Shown: piece by piece, positions 43,933-55,762 of the stretch | Position numbering within the stretch: the first letter of the stretch is position 1 | How the letters are laid out: each line of letters starts with the position of its first letter | Assembly (NCBI RefSeq): GCF_001641265.1 | Contig: NW_020167548.1 | Location: 186,001 to 250,000, forward strand | From: Pseudogymnoascus destructans | Lineage: Eukaryota; Ascomycota; Leotiomycetes; Thelebolales; Thelebolaceae | Direction: 5' to 3' | Length of the DNA stretch: 64,000 nt | Notes under the pieces: model-generated | Seen by the model: only the letters and a program-made list of their open reading frames with translations | What the model was told of the DNA's origin: nothing | The model's database searches: none | Made by a program: the position numbers and the translations under genes

Positions 43933-46900
43933 CTAGAAGCAATTCAAGCTCCCCTTCTTCTTCTTACTCGCCACCTTCCCCATCCTATCCTCCAACTGCT
44001 TCGTCATCCGTTCCGCCTCCCCCCTCTTCCTCCTCTCCGCCTCCCCACGCTGAATACTCCACCTCGCCTCCGTCCCCGTCGCCTCGCTCTTCACCTTCTC
44101 GAGCTCCCTACTCTTCGCCTCCGCAACCTGCTCCTCCAACTTCCGACTCTGCTCCTCCAGCCTCCTCTTCGCCTCTTCCCCCCCGCGCTTGGCAGCCTCA
44201 GCCTCCATCGCGCGCCTCCTCCACGCCTCCGCCTCCGCCTTGACTTTATTACTCTGCCTCTCCAGATCCGTCAGCGCCTCCTCAAGCGTAGCAGTAAGCT
44301 GCTTCTCCGCACTAAGATGCTTCTCAATACTCCTAATCTTCGCCTCCTGATCCTCCTGCATCTGCGCCAGCGCCAGCGTCGCGTCCTTCGGACTCAGCGG
44401 CGCGCTCAGGCTCAGCGAGTTCGGCGGGATGGAGATATGCGGGATCGGCGGCAGCGGCCCGGCAGGTGGCGGCGACGGGATGGGCGACGCCACGCTCAAC
44501 GTCTTGCGGATGGTGGAGCTGCTGCTGTTGGACGTGCGCGCGCCGGCCGTGTTGTCAGACAGCGCTATCTCATCTAGCTTCGCCTGTGCGACGGCATCAG
44601 CGCCCGACCAGCTCCCTGCGCGCTGCGCGCGAGAGCTGCTGGGACTACTCACCTGGAGCCCTGCGTACTCCTCCCTGACGGCGTTGAGCTCCTGCTCGAC
44701 GCGCGCTCTAGCAGCATTCGCCTCGTCGAGCTGGGAATTGCGCTCGCTTTGCAGGGTGCTGAGGCGGTTGTGTACGGCTTGGTGCTGGTCGAAGTTCGCG
44801 GCGAGCTGGTCCTCGAGTTCTTCTACCAGGCGGGAGTTCTTCTTGTTCTTTGTTTCGAGGGCGGACATCTCGGCGCGGAGGACTTCGAGTTGTTCCTTGA
44901 CGGTTGCGTGGGCGGTGGTGGTGGAGAGGAGGGTGGCGAGCTCGGATTTGACGGTCTCGAGCTCTTTCATTACCTTGTCGTTTATGGACGACAAGTCGAG
45001 GACGTGGCTCTCCATCTCCGCTGCGCGGGTCTTCTCGCCGGTCAATGCAGCATGGGCGGTCGCCAACTCGGCGATCCGGTCCTCCAGCGCGTCGACACTT
45101 GCTTCCACCCCAAGAGCAGCAGCTACCCTCTCAGCAGCGCTGATGAGACCCTCACGTGCATCCATGAGCTCCTTATTCATAGCCTCAAGACCCACCTGAT
45201 GTTCCGCCGCCAGATTCGCCAGCACAACCTCCTGCTCCGCCTTCCCGCTCTCCTTGACCCCATCCACCTCTCTCGCATGGCTAGCGTGGAGTTCAGCCAA
45301 CCCATCCTGGTGCGCCTTCACTACACCCTCATGTGCGGAAATCTGCTCCTCCAACCTTGACACGAGGGACTTGTGCTCCTCTGCGTCGGCGGCAGTGACA
45401 TCACGCGCCTTCGCCGTATCAGCGAGCTGCGACTTTGTGAGCGCATGCGCCTCCTCCAGCTGGGTGATCTGGGATGCGCTCGCCTGGACCGCAGAGCGGT
45501 GCTCTTCGATCTCCTTCTGCAGGCTCGACACGCGCTCTTCGTGCTGTGTTTGTTGGGCCTCGAATTCCGCGACGGGGATGCCGCGGTCGGTTTCCTTCTC
45601 TGGCTCGGGCTCGGTGTCGCGGGCTGAGACGACGACGGCTGCGCCTGCTGCTGCGATGGCGGTAGCTGCTGCGGCGGCGGCGGTAGCTGCTGCGGCGGTG
45701 GCGGCGGCTGAGGCGATCTCATTGTCCCGCTTGACGGCCTTGATCTGGTTCTCGAGCTTGGTGATCGTATCTTGTAGCTGCCTCTCGCTACCCTGCATCG
45801 ACAGGGGAGCCTCCTGGTGTCTGCCCTCCCAGCTCTTCAGCTCGCCCTCCAACTCCGCGATCCTGCTCTCGCGCTCAGCATTGGCTCCATCCTGCTCTCT
45901 CTTAGCACTCTCCAGCTCCTGCGAAGGCACCGAGCGATCAGTCGACTCAGCCTCGACATCCTTCGCAGCAACAGTCGCAGCAGCAGCAGAAACAGCAGCA
46001 GCAGGCTTATCACCCGCCTCCTTAATCGCCCTCCTCAGCCCCTCCACCTCCTCACCCAACTCCGCCTCCCTCGCAGCATGCATCTCCTGCTGCACCCTCA
46101 ACTCATTCTCACTCATCATAATCTGTTCCTGCATGCGACTAAGGGCGGACATATCAATCGGGGCCTGACTAATACTAGTCCTCTCCCTCGTCAACCCCGA
46201 GATAATCGACATCTTAGTCTCCATCTCCCTCTTCACACCCTGCATATCCGCCTCAAGCTCCTGCACACGCTCCGAGCGCATGTGCAGCTCATGCATCGCG
46301 GCATTGAGGTTGAGTTCGAAATTCTGCATCACGTCCGGCTGCGCCTCGAAGTGCTCGGTGGCGATGTTCCGCAGGGATGCGAAGGAGCGGTGCGCGCGGT
46401 CGATGATCATCATGCCCTGGCTCGACTTGCGGCGGATGACGGGGCTGGAGTTCTTGGGTGACTTGGGGACCATGTCCATCTTCGCCTTGTGCACCTCCGT
46501 CTTGAGTTCCTCGACCACATCCAGCGTCTCGGCGTGCTGTTCCTCGAGCTGCGCGTACTTCTCCGCAAGTGCGAGTTGTGCGGCTTCCCGCTCGGCGGCG
46601 AGGGCGCGCAGACTCTCTACTTCAGCAGCGATAGCTTCATCCTGGACACTAACGCCCCTCGGCTGCTGCTCCTCCAGCGCCGCCGACGCAGCGGTCTCCT
46701 CAGTCTGCGGAACATTAACAACCACATCCCCCCCCTCAGACGCATGCGTAATCAACGAGGGCGACTCCCCAACCAAGCACAACTCCGACGAGAGCGATCT
46801 CGACTGCGCTCCCGCGGAGTCTCCAACGGCTAAAAAAGACGTCGGTCTCGTCTGCGCCGGCGTCGCGGCAGACAGCATGCTATCCCTCTTCGCATTCCCG

Positions 46901-49777
46901 TACGACTGGCGACCCTCGACCACATCCTGGAGCTCGGCCAGCGCACGCAGCGCTTCTTCGTATTTAGCGGCTAGGTTCCCATATTCGCTCACCGTCGACT
47001 CGTGGGTCATGCGCAGGTCGAGAAGCTCGGCGGTCACGACGTCGATGGTGGGCTTGCGGCTCAAAGTAGGGGTGCGCGCGCGTGCATCAGAGGGGGTGAA
47101 TGCCTCGTCTGCGTCGAGGGGCTCGCCGTTGTCGACGGGGCCGTCGGTTTCGGAGCGGGTGCTGCCGTCTGGGCTGAGGGCTGGGACGTCGTTGGGGGTG
47201 CGTTGTCCCTCCTTTTCGTCGTCATCGTCGAGGGAGCGGGGTTCGGAGCCTTCGATCTCGTCGCGCTCGTGGATAACCTCGGATTGTCCGTGTCTGCTCG
47301 CGTAACTCATGTTGCGGGAGTGCGGGATCTTGCCGTTGGTGGCGGGGGCGGGAGTCTCGGTGGTGGACTCGGCCTGACGCACGCTATCGAGTTCGTAGAG
47401 GAGCTTGTCTAATTTGCCCAGGCTGCGCTGGCGCTCGACGACATGCTCGAGACGCTCGATCTCACGGCGCATGACTTCAGCATCGGAGTCAGACTCAGCG
47501 AGGCGCTCTTCGAGAGTAGAGATGTAATCCTCGCAGCTGGCCTCATTCTCCCTAACCCTCGCAATCTCCTTCCTCAGCTCCGCCACAATGGCCGAGTTCT
47601 TCTCCTCTCCGCTCGTATGGCCATCCAGCTTAATCTCAAGATCATGGAGGTAATTCTCAGTGCTCGCCTCGCGGTCCATGAGCTTCTGCAGGCGGGCTTG
47701 GAGCTGCGAGTTCACCGTCTCGATGTACGCGCACTTGGTCTCGCGCTCGAGCAGCGTGGTCTCTGTGTTCGACAGCGACGCGCGCGTGCTAGATAGCGAT
47801 TGCTCGAGACTACGGATCGTCTCCTCGTACTCGAGGACAACCTGCTCCACGGCCTCTGCGAACGCATTAGAGCGCTGTAGACGCTCCGTCGCGCGGTCGC
47901 CGAGGCTATCCTCCTTCGTTGCATTCTCCGCGATCTCCGTATCGCGCGCCTTGGTCATCTCGGAGATGAGCTTGGCGTGGCGCGAGCTGAGCGCATTATA
48001 GCTCTCCTGACTATCCAAGAGCTGGTTCTGGAGGTCAATCTCCGCGTCATTGCGGCGATCAGAGCGTGCGCTCGGAGTCCCTCCATGCGAGGCTGGGTGG
48101 TCGTTACAGCCCGAGCTGCGGATCTGCTCGCGCAGGAAGGCGACCTCGGCCTTGAGGCGGTCGATGAGTGCCTGCTTGTCCGTCTCGTCCGAGACCTGCT
48201 GAATGCGGGGTTTGCTCTGAATAGCGCGAGCGCGCTGGGCGTACTGAACTGTGTTGAGGGTCTCACTGAGATGGAACTCCGCGGGCGTGACGCAAGCAAC
48301 CATGTAGGTGATTGCATTCCCTCCGAGCGAGTCCTGGAGCATGCGGGTGAGCTTCGAGTCGCGGTATGAGACATGCGATCCTGCTTGGCGGGAGGAGAGT
48401 TGCGAGATGACCTTGCCTAGGCTGGCGAGTCCGGCGTTGATGGAGATTCCCTCCTTAGCTCGCTCGCCCTGCGCACCAGTGTTCTTGAGACGTTCGCTAC
48501 CAGCCAGATCGACGAAGTGGAACTTGCTGTCAATCGTGACCCAGCTCTCCGAGCCAGTCATGGCCTCAAGCGGGACGGAGAATCGCTTCTCTGATTTTGT
48601 CGTCGGACCGCCAGTGCTGCTCTTGCGCTGCAGGAGGTTCAAGCTGAAAACAGCGTGCGAGCGCGACGACTTGGCATTGATGGCCGTGGAATCCGTCTGT
48701 CTGATCATCGACCCGAAATTCAACGCATTAAGCAGATCCTCCACCGAATTAACATCCACCGCGTGCAAGCCCGTAAGTAAAATATGCCCCTTCGTATCCT
48801 CGCGAATCGAGACCTGTCCCCGCTCCGCCATGGGCACATGCTCCGGCACCAGCAGATCGCGCAGCTGCTCATTGTAAATCTCGACATACGTCGCCTTCAG
48901 CGTCCAGTTCTTCTCGGCCGGCTTCCCGGCATACGCGCCGGGCTGCGCAGAGTACCTCTTCGGCGCGCGCAGGGCGGATATGGAGTCGCGATTGCTCGCT
49001 GGCTTGGGGCCTTCGAGTTTCTCAAACAGCGCTGCGGCAGCGCGCGGGATCACACCTAGATTTGGTCAGCATGTTAGGCCAGCGGGGTCGATTTGCGCCA
49101 TTAAAAGAGGGTGTGAGAGAATAGCACCTGTCGACTCACCCATGACATCCATGTCGCCCTGGTCGTCGGGGCCGGATGTTCCCATGGTATATGATTTCCC
49201 AGCTCCAGACTGGCCGTAGGCGAGCATGGAGACGTTGTAGCCCTGGACGAAGGCGTTGACGCTCTCGGAGAGGTACTCCCAGACGCCTTCTTGGTTGACA
49301 TCCTCGCCAAAGACGCGGTCGAAGACGAAGAGCTTGCGGCCTTGTGGGGAGTCGATTGTGACGCTCGTCGGGGATGTGACTTGCACCATTGATCGCTGGA
49401 ATCGCTGCGGGACAAGTTCGTATCCAGGGTCCTCTGGTCGGAGCGGCGGCCTGACGCGGATAGCTAGGAACTGTTAGCATACATCCACTCCCAATTTCCG
49501 TCTCGAGCAACAATAACAATCCCATGATAATCCCACACGACAATCCCCATAGCAATTATACAGAACTCCAAAAAGCAGGCGACTCACCAACTCTCACACT
49601 CGTCTTCCCATCCTCATCCGACGCTCTACTCCCTCCCGCTCTACTCCCTCCCGCTCCTTGCCCCCCAAGCTTCCCCGTCATGCTCAACCGGCTCGTACTC
49701 CTCGTCGACGGGCGCATCAACACGCTCATCGGCCGTTGCGCAGGGACGTCCGGCGACCCCGGCGGAGAGGTAGCCAT
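43933..49777 (-). CDS. Kinesin with long coiled-coil stalk (kinesin-4-like)
   Basis: Exons 49777-49588, 49463-49140 and 49055-43933 encode 1878 residues. After a Ser/Gly-rich N-terminus (about 60 residues) the motor begins with AIRVRPPLRPEDPGY. It has the P-loop AYGQSGAGKSYTMG (about 145-158), switch I SSRSHAVFSLNL and switch II VDLAGSERLKNTGAQGERAK, then SYRDSKLTRMLQDSLGGNA, ETLNTVQYAQRARAIQSKP and a neck coiled coil (KQALIDRLKAEVAFLREQI). The remaining 1400 residues are heptad-rich coiled coil broken by disordered inserts and two Ala-rich stretches. The C-terminus is basic (KVASKKKKGSLNCF). Motor and neck resemble plus-end kinesins of the kinesin-4 class; subfamily is an inference. Both introns are phase 1 and sit in the motor. 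Confidence 0.9.
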
Positions 49778-50357
49778 CGCGGCGACAAAACGGGCGTTGG
49801 GTATGTGATGGTATTCTTTCTTTTTGGTATCTGGTTGCTCGTCTCCGAGGGTCGTGGTCGTTAGATGGAGGGCATAGGGTGCGCGGATTCGCGTGGTGTG
49901 AGAAGGGGGGGGGGGGGTGGGTTTGGATTGTTCGTTGGGAATTCGGGATTCGGGGGTATTATCTGGGGTGAGAAGGGGGTCGTCGACGCGTTTGCTAATT
50001 TTTTTTAAAAAAAGAGGCGTGTACTGGGCGTGTTTATCTGTTCTGTTTTCGCTGGGTTGTTGGTGTCTATGGATTTTGTTTCGTTTGCAGTCGTTAAGGA
50101 ATGGATTCGATAGCTGGTTTGCTGGTATGATTGAAGACTTTTGTATGTGTATGAAAGTTGAAAGTTCTCTGGATATGATGTGTGGGTGTTTGGGGATGGA
50201 TAGGTAAAAATTGGCTCTCAGACGACAATCACGAAAAAGAAGAGGAGGGAGGATAAGAAAGATGGGATGGGTCCAGTGGGAAGGGGTAGCAGGGGGGGGG
50301 GGTGTACTCTAAAGTGGGGCGTTTTAAGGGGGGGTGTAAAAGGGGGGGAGTACAGTA

Positions 50358-50467
50358 CAGTACGGCGCATAAGTATGAATACAGGTCTGTGCTTAAATTG
50401 CAGTAACAAGTGTCTTTTTGTATGGGAGAAGCACAGACCTGTATGCATTACTTATGGCGCCCGACTG
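50358..50467. mobile_element. Mariner/pogo-type MITE, 110 bp
   Basis: Inverted ends of about 37-39 bp: left from 50358 (CAGTACGGCGCATAAG, on to CAGGTCTGTGCTT at 50394) and right from 50429 (AAGCACAGACCTGTATGC) to 50467 (GGCGCCCGACTG). Both ends are flanked by TA (50356-50357; 50468-50469), the target duplication of Tc1/mariner and pogo elements, and the ends read CAGT...ACTG. The 34-bp interior has no coding capacity. Arms are imperfect by a few bases. Confidence 0.82.
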
Positions 50468-50634
50468 TAAAGGGGGGGTGTGGGGTGGTGTGGGGGGGTG
50501 TGGGGTGGTGTGGGGGGTGTGGGTGTAGGGGAGGTGTGGTGGGAGGTGTGATGGGAGGTGTGGTGGGAGGTGTGGTGGGAGGGATGGAGCTAAGATTATT
50601 TGTTCAGATTGTGTGATGTATTATTATTTAGTAT

Positions 50635-50812
50635 AGTAGTGGTGGCTAGTAGTGGTGAGTAGTGGTGGCTAGTGGTGGCTAGTAGTGGTGGCTAGTAGTG
50701 GCTAGTAGTGGTGAGTAGTGGTGGCTAGTAGTGGCTAGTAGTGGTGGCTAGTAGTGGCTAGTAGTGGCTAGTAGTGGCTAGTAGTGGCTAGTAGTGGCTA
50801 GTAGTAGTAGAA
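50635..50812. repeat. GTGGCTAGTA minisatellite
   Basis: Interleaved units of TAGTAGTGGC, TAGTGGTGGC and TAGTGGTGAG. The last seven or so units are a regular 10-bp TAGTAGTGGC array, while the first half has 9- to 12-bp variants. Confidence 0.88.
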
Positions 50813-51024
50813 ATGCAAGTAACCCTGTAAATTAGAGTGGAAAAGTAGAGGTATATGCATAAGTGTGCATTAGAGGGGATTCACCTGCAGATGGAGCAGA
50901 GACAACATCTGACAATCAAGATGTACCTCTACCTGTCCCATTCTGGTGTCTCCTTGGTGTCCGTCCCGGCCCCGTCGATGCGATATGCTGGGCTGGCTGT
51001 ACGTATGTCACACAAGCAAGGGGG

Positions 51025-51327
51025 TACACACATGTATTCCTAGTGTCTCCTCTCTCCATCTGTCCACACAAATCCCTCTAGGGGTACCAGTCCCTCTCCT
51101 CCCTATTCCTCCCTCTCCTCCCTCTCCTCCCTCTCCTCCCTCTCCTCCCTCTCCTCCCTCTCCTCCCTCTCCTCCCTCTCCTCCCTCTCCTCCCTCTCCT
51201 CCCTCTCCTCCCTCTCCTCCCTCTCCTCCCTCTCCTCCCTCCCAGCACCAGGTGTGCGGGTATCCACATGTATTCCTAGTCAATCTCCACCCTTCCACCC
51301 ATACAAAATCTCGCTAGAGATACAGCA
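51025..51327. repeat. Direct repeats flanking the 9-bp minisatellite
   Basis: The left copy (about 51028-51090) and right copy (about 51262-51325) share CACATGTATTCCTAGT, CATACAAA/CACACAAA, ATC-C-C-CTAG and G-TACAG in the same order. They are a diverged 60-bp duplication with the minisatellite exactly between them. Confidence 0.75.
51091..51243. repeat. CCCTCTCCT 9-bp minisatellite, about 17 copies
   Basis: An almost perfect array of CCCTCTCCT. Only one early unit deviates (CCCTATTCC). It is pure pyrimidine on the plus strand. Frames across it read Pro-Pro-Ser or Gly-Gly-Glu repeats and are not genes. Confidence 0.95.
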
Positions 51328-51372
51328 CCACACATCGTAGCACCGCACCGGCACCGGCACATCTATCCTATC

Positions 51373-51405
51373 GGATCGGGGTTATCGGTATGATAACCCC
51401 GATCC
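51373..51405. repeat. 14-bp perfect inverted repeat
   Basis: Arms GGATCGGGGTTATC (51373-51386) and GATAACCCCGATCC (51392-51405) around GGTAT. It is a strong hairpin in otherwise unremarkable DNA. Confidence 0.9.
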
Positions 51406-52519
51406 ATCTACCCCTTCCCGCCACAAAAAATACACCTCTCCCATACTAAAATAGTCCATCCACACGGGAGAGCTATGCAGCTCCCCCCCCTGGCGCTAAC
51501 GATCCCATAGCGCTGCGCCATATGCACAACCCATCATCCGCCGTCCCAATCTGTCCGTCGAGCTAGCTGCTCTCGCCCATACGCAAGTAAGTTAGGAGAA
51601 CGCTCGGTTTACCGTGGTAGTAGTGTAATCGATTGCACGAAACAAGCCCGCGGGGAAGGATCATATGTGCGTTTGATAATGGCGGCGGTAAGCAGCATCA
51701 GTGGTGTTGGTAGGCTTACAAGTGTTACAGGTTAGAAGTGGTGTTGAGAGCAACTCGGGCTGCTACGGAAGCACAACAGCGCGTTACCAAGTACAAACAT
51801 TCTACGCACGCCATCCCACCCGCCATCACCCCAATCCAGCCCCGTCTTGCCCTTCTCCAGCACCCTAACACCACACTGAGCGATATACTCCGCCTAGATC
51901 AGCGATAGGGGCGCGACATGCCTTCTTCCCTGCCCCCACCGAGGCTTCCTCTCTCCCCGAGGAGGACTCTCCGACGGCACGGCAGAGCTGCGGTGCATAT
52001 GTACGCAAGTGAGGCGTATTTTGCCGAGTAAGGATGCTTGAGACATGAGTGAGATGAGACAGTATCATGACAATGCATGGGAGACAGGTCGTTTGGGGTT
52101 TGGAGCTGACCAGAGACATCTATCGTCATCACAGCTGGCCAGGGAAGCCACCACCACCATCTGTCAAAAATCGACAACTCATTCCCCTTCCATCCTCCCT
52201 TACCAATCCCTTAGCACACGACCACGACCACGACCACGCACGACCACTAAAAAAAAGCCCCCCACAAGAAAAAGTCTAATTTCCCAATCCAGCAACCACG
52301 AAGGGTTTAATCACGTGATCCCCTCTTTTCTTTCTGCTTTTGTTTCGAATGTCCCAATGGGGAGATTAGTCGTCGTGACCAAATTTTCGTTTCGATGAAG
52401 CGATCCGAGCGGTTTCAAAATGAGCGGAGGCGATGTGCGTGGTTTCGCAATATGTAGGCTATAAGTATCACTACATAGTAATTTGTATGTAAAGGTACAT
52501 AAATCAATCATTGTAAATA

Positions 52520-52612
52520 AATTATCACTTCACCACTCCTACGCTCACTCCTACACTCACTCTCACTCCCACGCTCACTACCGCTCTCACTCTCGCACTC
52601 ACTCTTAGCAGC
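52520..52612. repeat. CTCACTC microsatellite inside the pogo relic
   Basis: Irregular CACTCCTACGCTCAC-type units, about 90 bp, lie within the transposon just inside its left terminal repeat. Confidence 0.7.
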
Positions 52613-53559
52613 TTCTAGGTTGTAGTAGGCAGCTAGCTCTAAGAACACGACCTACAGGCTATTTAGTGCTAGGTTGAGGAGTCAAAGAAGCAGGCAAGCT
52701 AAAGCTAGGCCTAGCTTTAGTTCAGAGGTGAGCTCTAAGCTGCTTATGCTTACGAGCTTCAGGCCTAGAAAGCTGAGCTTTAAGCCTAGAAGCTTGTAGC
52801 CAAAGAAGCCTAGGTAGCCCGCTAGGCTAGAAACCAGGGTAAAAGCGGTAACCCAATTCCTCTAGAGGATTAGGACCTAATTCGGTAGTAAGCCAATTGT
52901 AGTAGCTCTCTTTTAAGGGGCTACTAAAGCCCTCTAGAACCTAGTGTTTCTAGTACTATAGCCCCTCTTCTACAGCCTGAAAAGTAGAGGCCTTAAGTAG
53001 GGTAGGCATAGTAGGCATAGGCATAAGCTGTAAGTAGGTGCATAGCTTTATAATAGCTGTATTACAGCTTATTAGCTAGATTCTAGCTAATAAGGAAGCT
53101 GAGACTATTGTAGACTCCTTAAAAGTCTGCTTCTAGATTTGGGTAAGATCTCTTATGAAGGATATAGGTTGTAGGTAATGTCTATATCTCATATAGCTGC
53201 GAGCACAGCTACTCTATGCTAGTGCTTATAAGGCTAGAACACTCCTACGTCTAATGGCTGTAAAACGTGTGTAAGATGTGAGGGAAAGGTGTCTATAATG
53301 ATGTTATGTTCTTATACTGCAAAAACGAAGTCATGGTTTGTATAGCTCACATAAGAGTCGAGTAGTAGAACCTTTGTATCCTCTAAAGCTGTATGCTTTG
53401 CAAAATGCTCTAGCTACCAAAGAGCAAGCTGGCTATTTGAAAATCCAGAGTCTAAGAGCAGTACTAGCTCTATGCCTTTTTGAGGTTTGTATAGTACTAA
53501 GAATCCATATGTATTTTGCCTAGAATGACATGTATAGGTGGTATGGCTTTTCCTACTAT

Positions 53560-54414
53560 AGACACAGCCTCTAGGATAGTAATAGACATACAATTTTTAG
53601 GGCTAGGCGTATAGAGATCATTTGCTATTCATGGTACCATAACCTTCTCACCTCCTAGAATTCCAATCCTAAAGCCTGTTTCATCTATATTCCAAATTAA
53701 CTCTAGCTTTATACCATGCTCTAGTATAAACTCATAGTAGTCTCAAAACCACTGCGTAATAGTAGGCTCATCTTGAGCTTTCGTACGCTATAGTGTAATA
53801 GGCTTTGTAGTGATAAAGTGGAATTCCTAAAGCTCATTGTAAGGACACAGGGCACCCACAGTAATAGCATATGAGAGTGCAAGTCGGAGGCTAAACGGAT
53901 GCTATCCTATAGGTCTACTACGAAGGATACAAAAAAGATGAAGAGAGGAACCCCCATTGGGTCAATCTCCTTAAGTACCCGAAACGGGTCCGACTTGGCT
54001 AACCTGCCTTCACCCTCACCACGTGACCGTGACTTGTCCGACTCAGATACCTTCCGTCACTGAGGGAGAGGCATCCTTACACTCATTCTTAATATATTTA
54101 GTAAGCCAGCTCTCTGATGGCAGAGGCTGTAGGTGTAGGCTCTAGAGCTAGTAGACTGTAGAAAATATCATACTTCTAGTAGCTCTAAGCCCTAGGTAAT
54201 ACTGCTTAAGGATCCATTTCTTAAGGGCTTCTGACTTTGCAGTAGAGAGCACCTTATTCCTACCACCCTTAGGTAGTAGGTTCCGAGCACGCCGTTTGAG
54301 GCTCATCCGTAGTGTTGATTTGGGGACTTTGAAAATGCGACAGGCAGCAGTTATAGACTCAGAAGGGTTTTCTGCAAGCCACTCACGGGCATTTGATATA
54401 GGAGTCCCCTCCAT
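53560..54414 (-). pseudogene. Pogo-family transposase relic
   Basis: Frame 54414-54148 encodes the N-terminal DNA-binding part: MEGTPISNAREWLAENPSES, ITAACRIFKVPKSTLRMSLK, then a stop. Downstream, about 53790-53635, the minus strand reads TITQWF, a TGA, DYYEFILEHGIKLELIWN, IDETGFRIGILGGEKVMVP. That is the first catalytic-Asp segment of the DDE_1 endonuclease domain (DETGF). Stops at former Arg or Gln codons and frameshifts are frequent, so no active enzyme can be made. Confidence 0.85.
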
Positions 54415-54596
54415 TAAATCAATTGTATAGGATTACAATATAAATTACTATCTACATCTATGGAAAATGGTTTGTTAAGGAGTAGCGGTGAACGGACGCA
54501 CGTCGCGAAACCGCACACATCGCTTCCGCTCATTTTGAAACCGCGCGGATCGCTTCCTCCAACCTTGAAGCGAAGCGAAAATTTGGTCACGACGAT

Positions 54597-55754
54597 TAGA
54601 TGGTTAGGAGAAAGGAAGAAACGAAGGGAAAGTGGGGGCTGGGCTGGGCTGGGCGTTTTCCACGTGGGTTGCCCGTTGCGCTAGGGGTGTTGGTGGATAT
54701 AGGGCATATGGATGGATGGGAGGGATTTTTTGTTGCGAGGGACGATGGACGATGGGCGATGGGCGATGGACGATGGACGAGGAACGATGGACGAGGGACG
54801 ATGGACGACGATGGACGATGGACGATGGACGATGGACGATGGACGATGATGGACGATGGACGATGGGCGATGGACGAGACGAGAAGGAGGGTGTAGGTTG
54901 TAATTCCCGCTGTGGGCTGTGGAACCCGCCGGCCCTCCCCGCTATATAAAACGGCCGATATGGACAGGCATCCCGATGGGCGGTCCACAGATAAACCAGG
55001 CTTGAACCATCCACCCATCAAGCGCCCGGCTCTCGGACACCATACGGGTCAGAGCCTGTAGATGTATGTGATATGGGGATCTCTTATACCCCCCTCCGTG
55101 ATGCATATGGTGTGTGTATGGTGTGTGTTCGTCCGAGAGTCTGGATGGGAGGTAGGGCATCCCTCACAAAGGACAGGGCTGCTGGATGGGAGGTAGGGAT
55201 CCCTTACGATGCTTGCTTATTTGATGACCGAGCGCGAGCTGGGGATATTGAAGGAAGGTGGTGGTGGGTGGTGCGCCGGTGCTGTGGTGCTGTGGTGCGC
55301 CGGTGGTGGTGTCGGACGCCGAGTCGTTATAGTTATATCCCCAAGAACCCCTCTTCTGTCTCCCATCGCCAGCATCACCGTCGCCACGCCAGCCCGTCCC
55401 AGGCCCCGAAAATGTATACCCGAGTGTGGTTAGGGATACCCCGCGAACGACCTACAGTAGCCCCCGCCTTGCAGGTTGTTGATCCCTCACATCCCCATCT
55501 CCCATCCCCTCTCATCTCCCTCGTCAATCCCATACGCCAGTACCCCAGATCTACCCCCCCCTTCCCCCCCCTCTCCCTTAGATCCTTTCCCATCTCCCCA
55601 CAAACCCTAAAGAGATATATTCTAAGAGTATAAATATTCCAAGAGTATAAATATTCCAACAGTTTAAATCTCTAGTATTAATTATCAGACTCACTCAATC
55701 ACTTCTCGGCGGCACGAGTATGGGCTCTATCGCTGAGCATGGCAACGAGGATCA
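54597..55754. other. Intergenic tract between pogo and hAT elements
   Basis: It holds a 7-bp minisatellite (54735-54885) and a duplicated CTGGATGGGAGGTAGGG (55141 and 55182). The rest is GC-rich or C-rich without a supported gene. Several frames of 60-190 codons exist on both strands only because of the repeats. Confidence 0.5.
54735..54885. repeat. GATGGAC 7-bp minisatellite
   Basis: About 20 units of GATGGAC with variants GATGGGC, GAGGAAC and GAGGGAC. It reads open in several frames as repeats, which explains the spurious proteins there. Confidence 0.9.
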
Positions 55755-55762
55755 GTATTAGA

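Larger units (their letters stand above)
49778..52368. other. 2.6-kb low-complexity intergenic tract
   Basis: Upstream of the kinesin, G-rich tracts (49895-49925, 50285-50350, 50465-50590) alternate with three minisatellites, a MITE and a hairpin, listed separately. The stretch 51410-52368 has ordinary composition but no frame I can support. This marks the start of the accessory half of the window. Confidence 0.55.
52369..54596 (-). mobile_element. Degenerate pogo/Fot1-family DNA transposon, 2.23 kb
   Basis: Long terminal inverted repeats are visible: left 52369-52448 and right 54505-54596 share TCGTCGTGACCAAATTTTCG, GGTTTCAAAATGAGCGGA and GGTTTCGC, with a roughly 12-bp indel. TA flanks each end (52367-52368 and 54597-54598). 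Most differences between ends are transitions. The interior is AT-rich and full of TAG/CTA, in keeping with RIP. The coding relic is on the minus strand and is listed separately. Identity as pogo/Fot1 follows from the Psq-type helix-turn-helix, the DDE_1 remnant and the TA target. Confidence 0.88.

Noticed and set aside
44640..44660. Possible intron (CAGGTGAGTAG) near the end of the kinesin gene
   Set aside because: The frame is open through it, and the nearest acceptor would give an intron shorter than the minimum size; treated as coding.
44429..47305. Long plus-strand frames (up to 341 codons) inside the kinesin gene
   Set aside because: Ser/Arg-rich mirror of the coiled-coil coding strand; the kinesin frame explains the region completely.
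50946..51317. Pro-Pro-Ser repeat protein and its Gly-Gly-Glu mirror
   Set aside because: A 9-bp minisatellite is open in all in-phase frames on both strands; no start or flanking coding signal.
54596..55021. HRPSSIVHRPSS repeat proteins
   Set aside because: Products of the 7-bp GATGGAC minisatellite.
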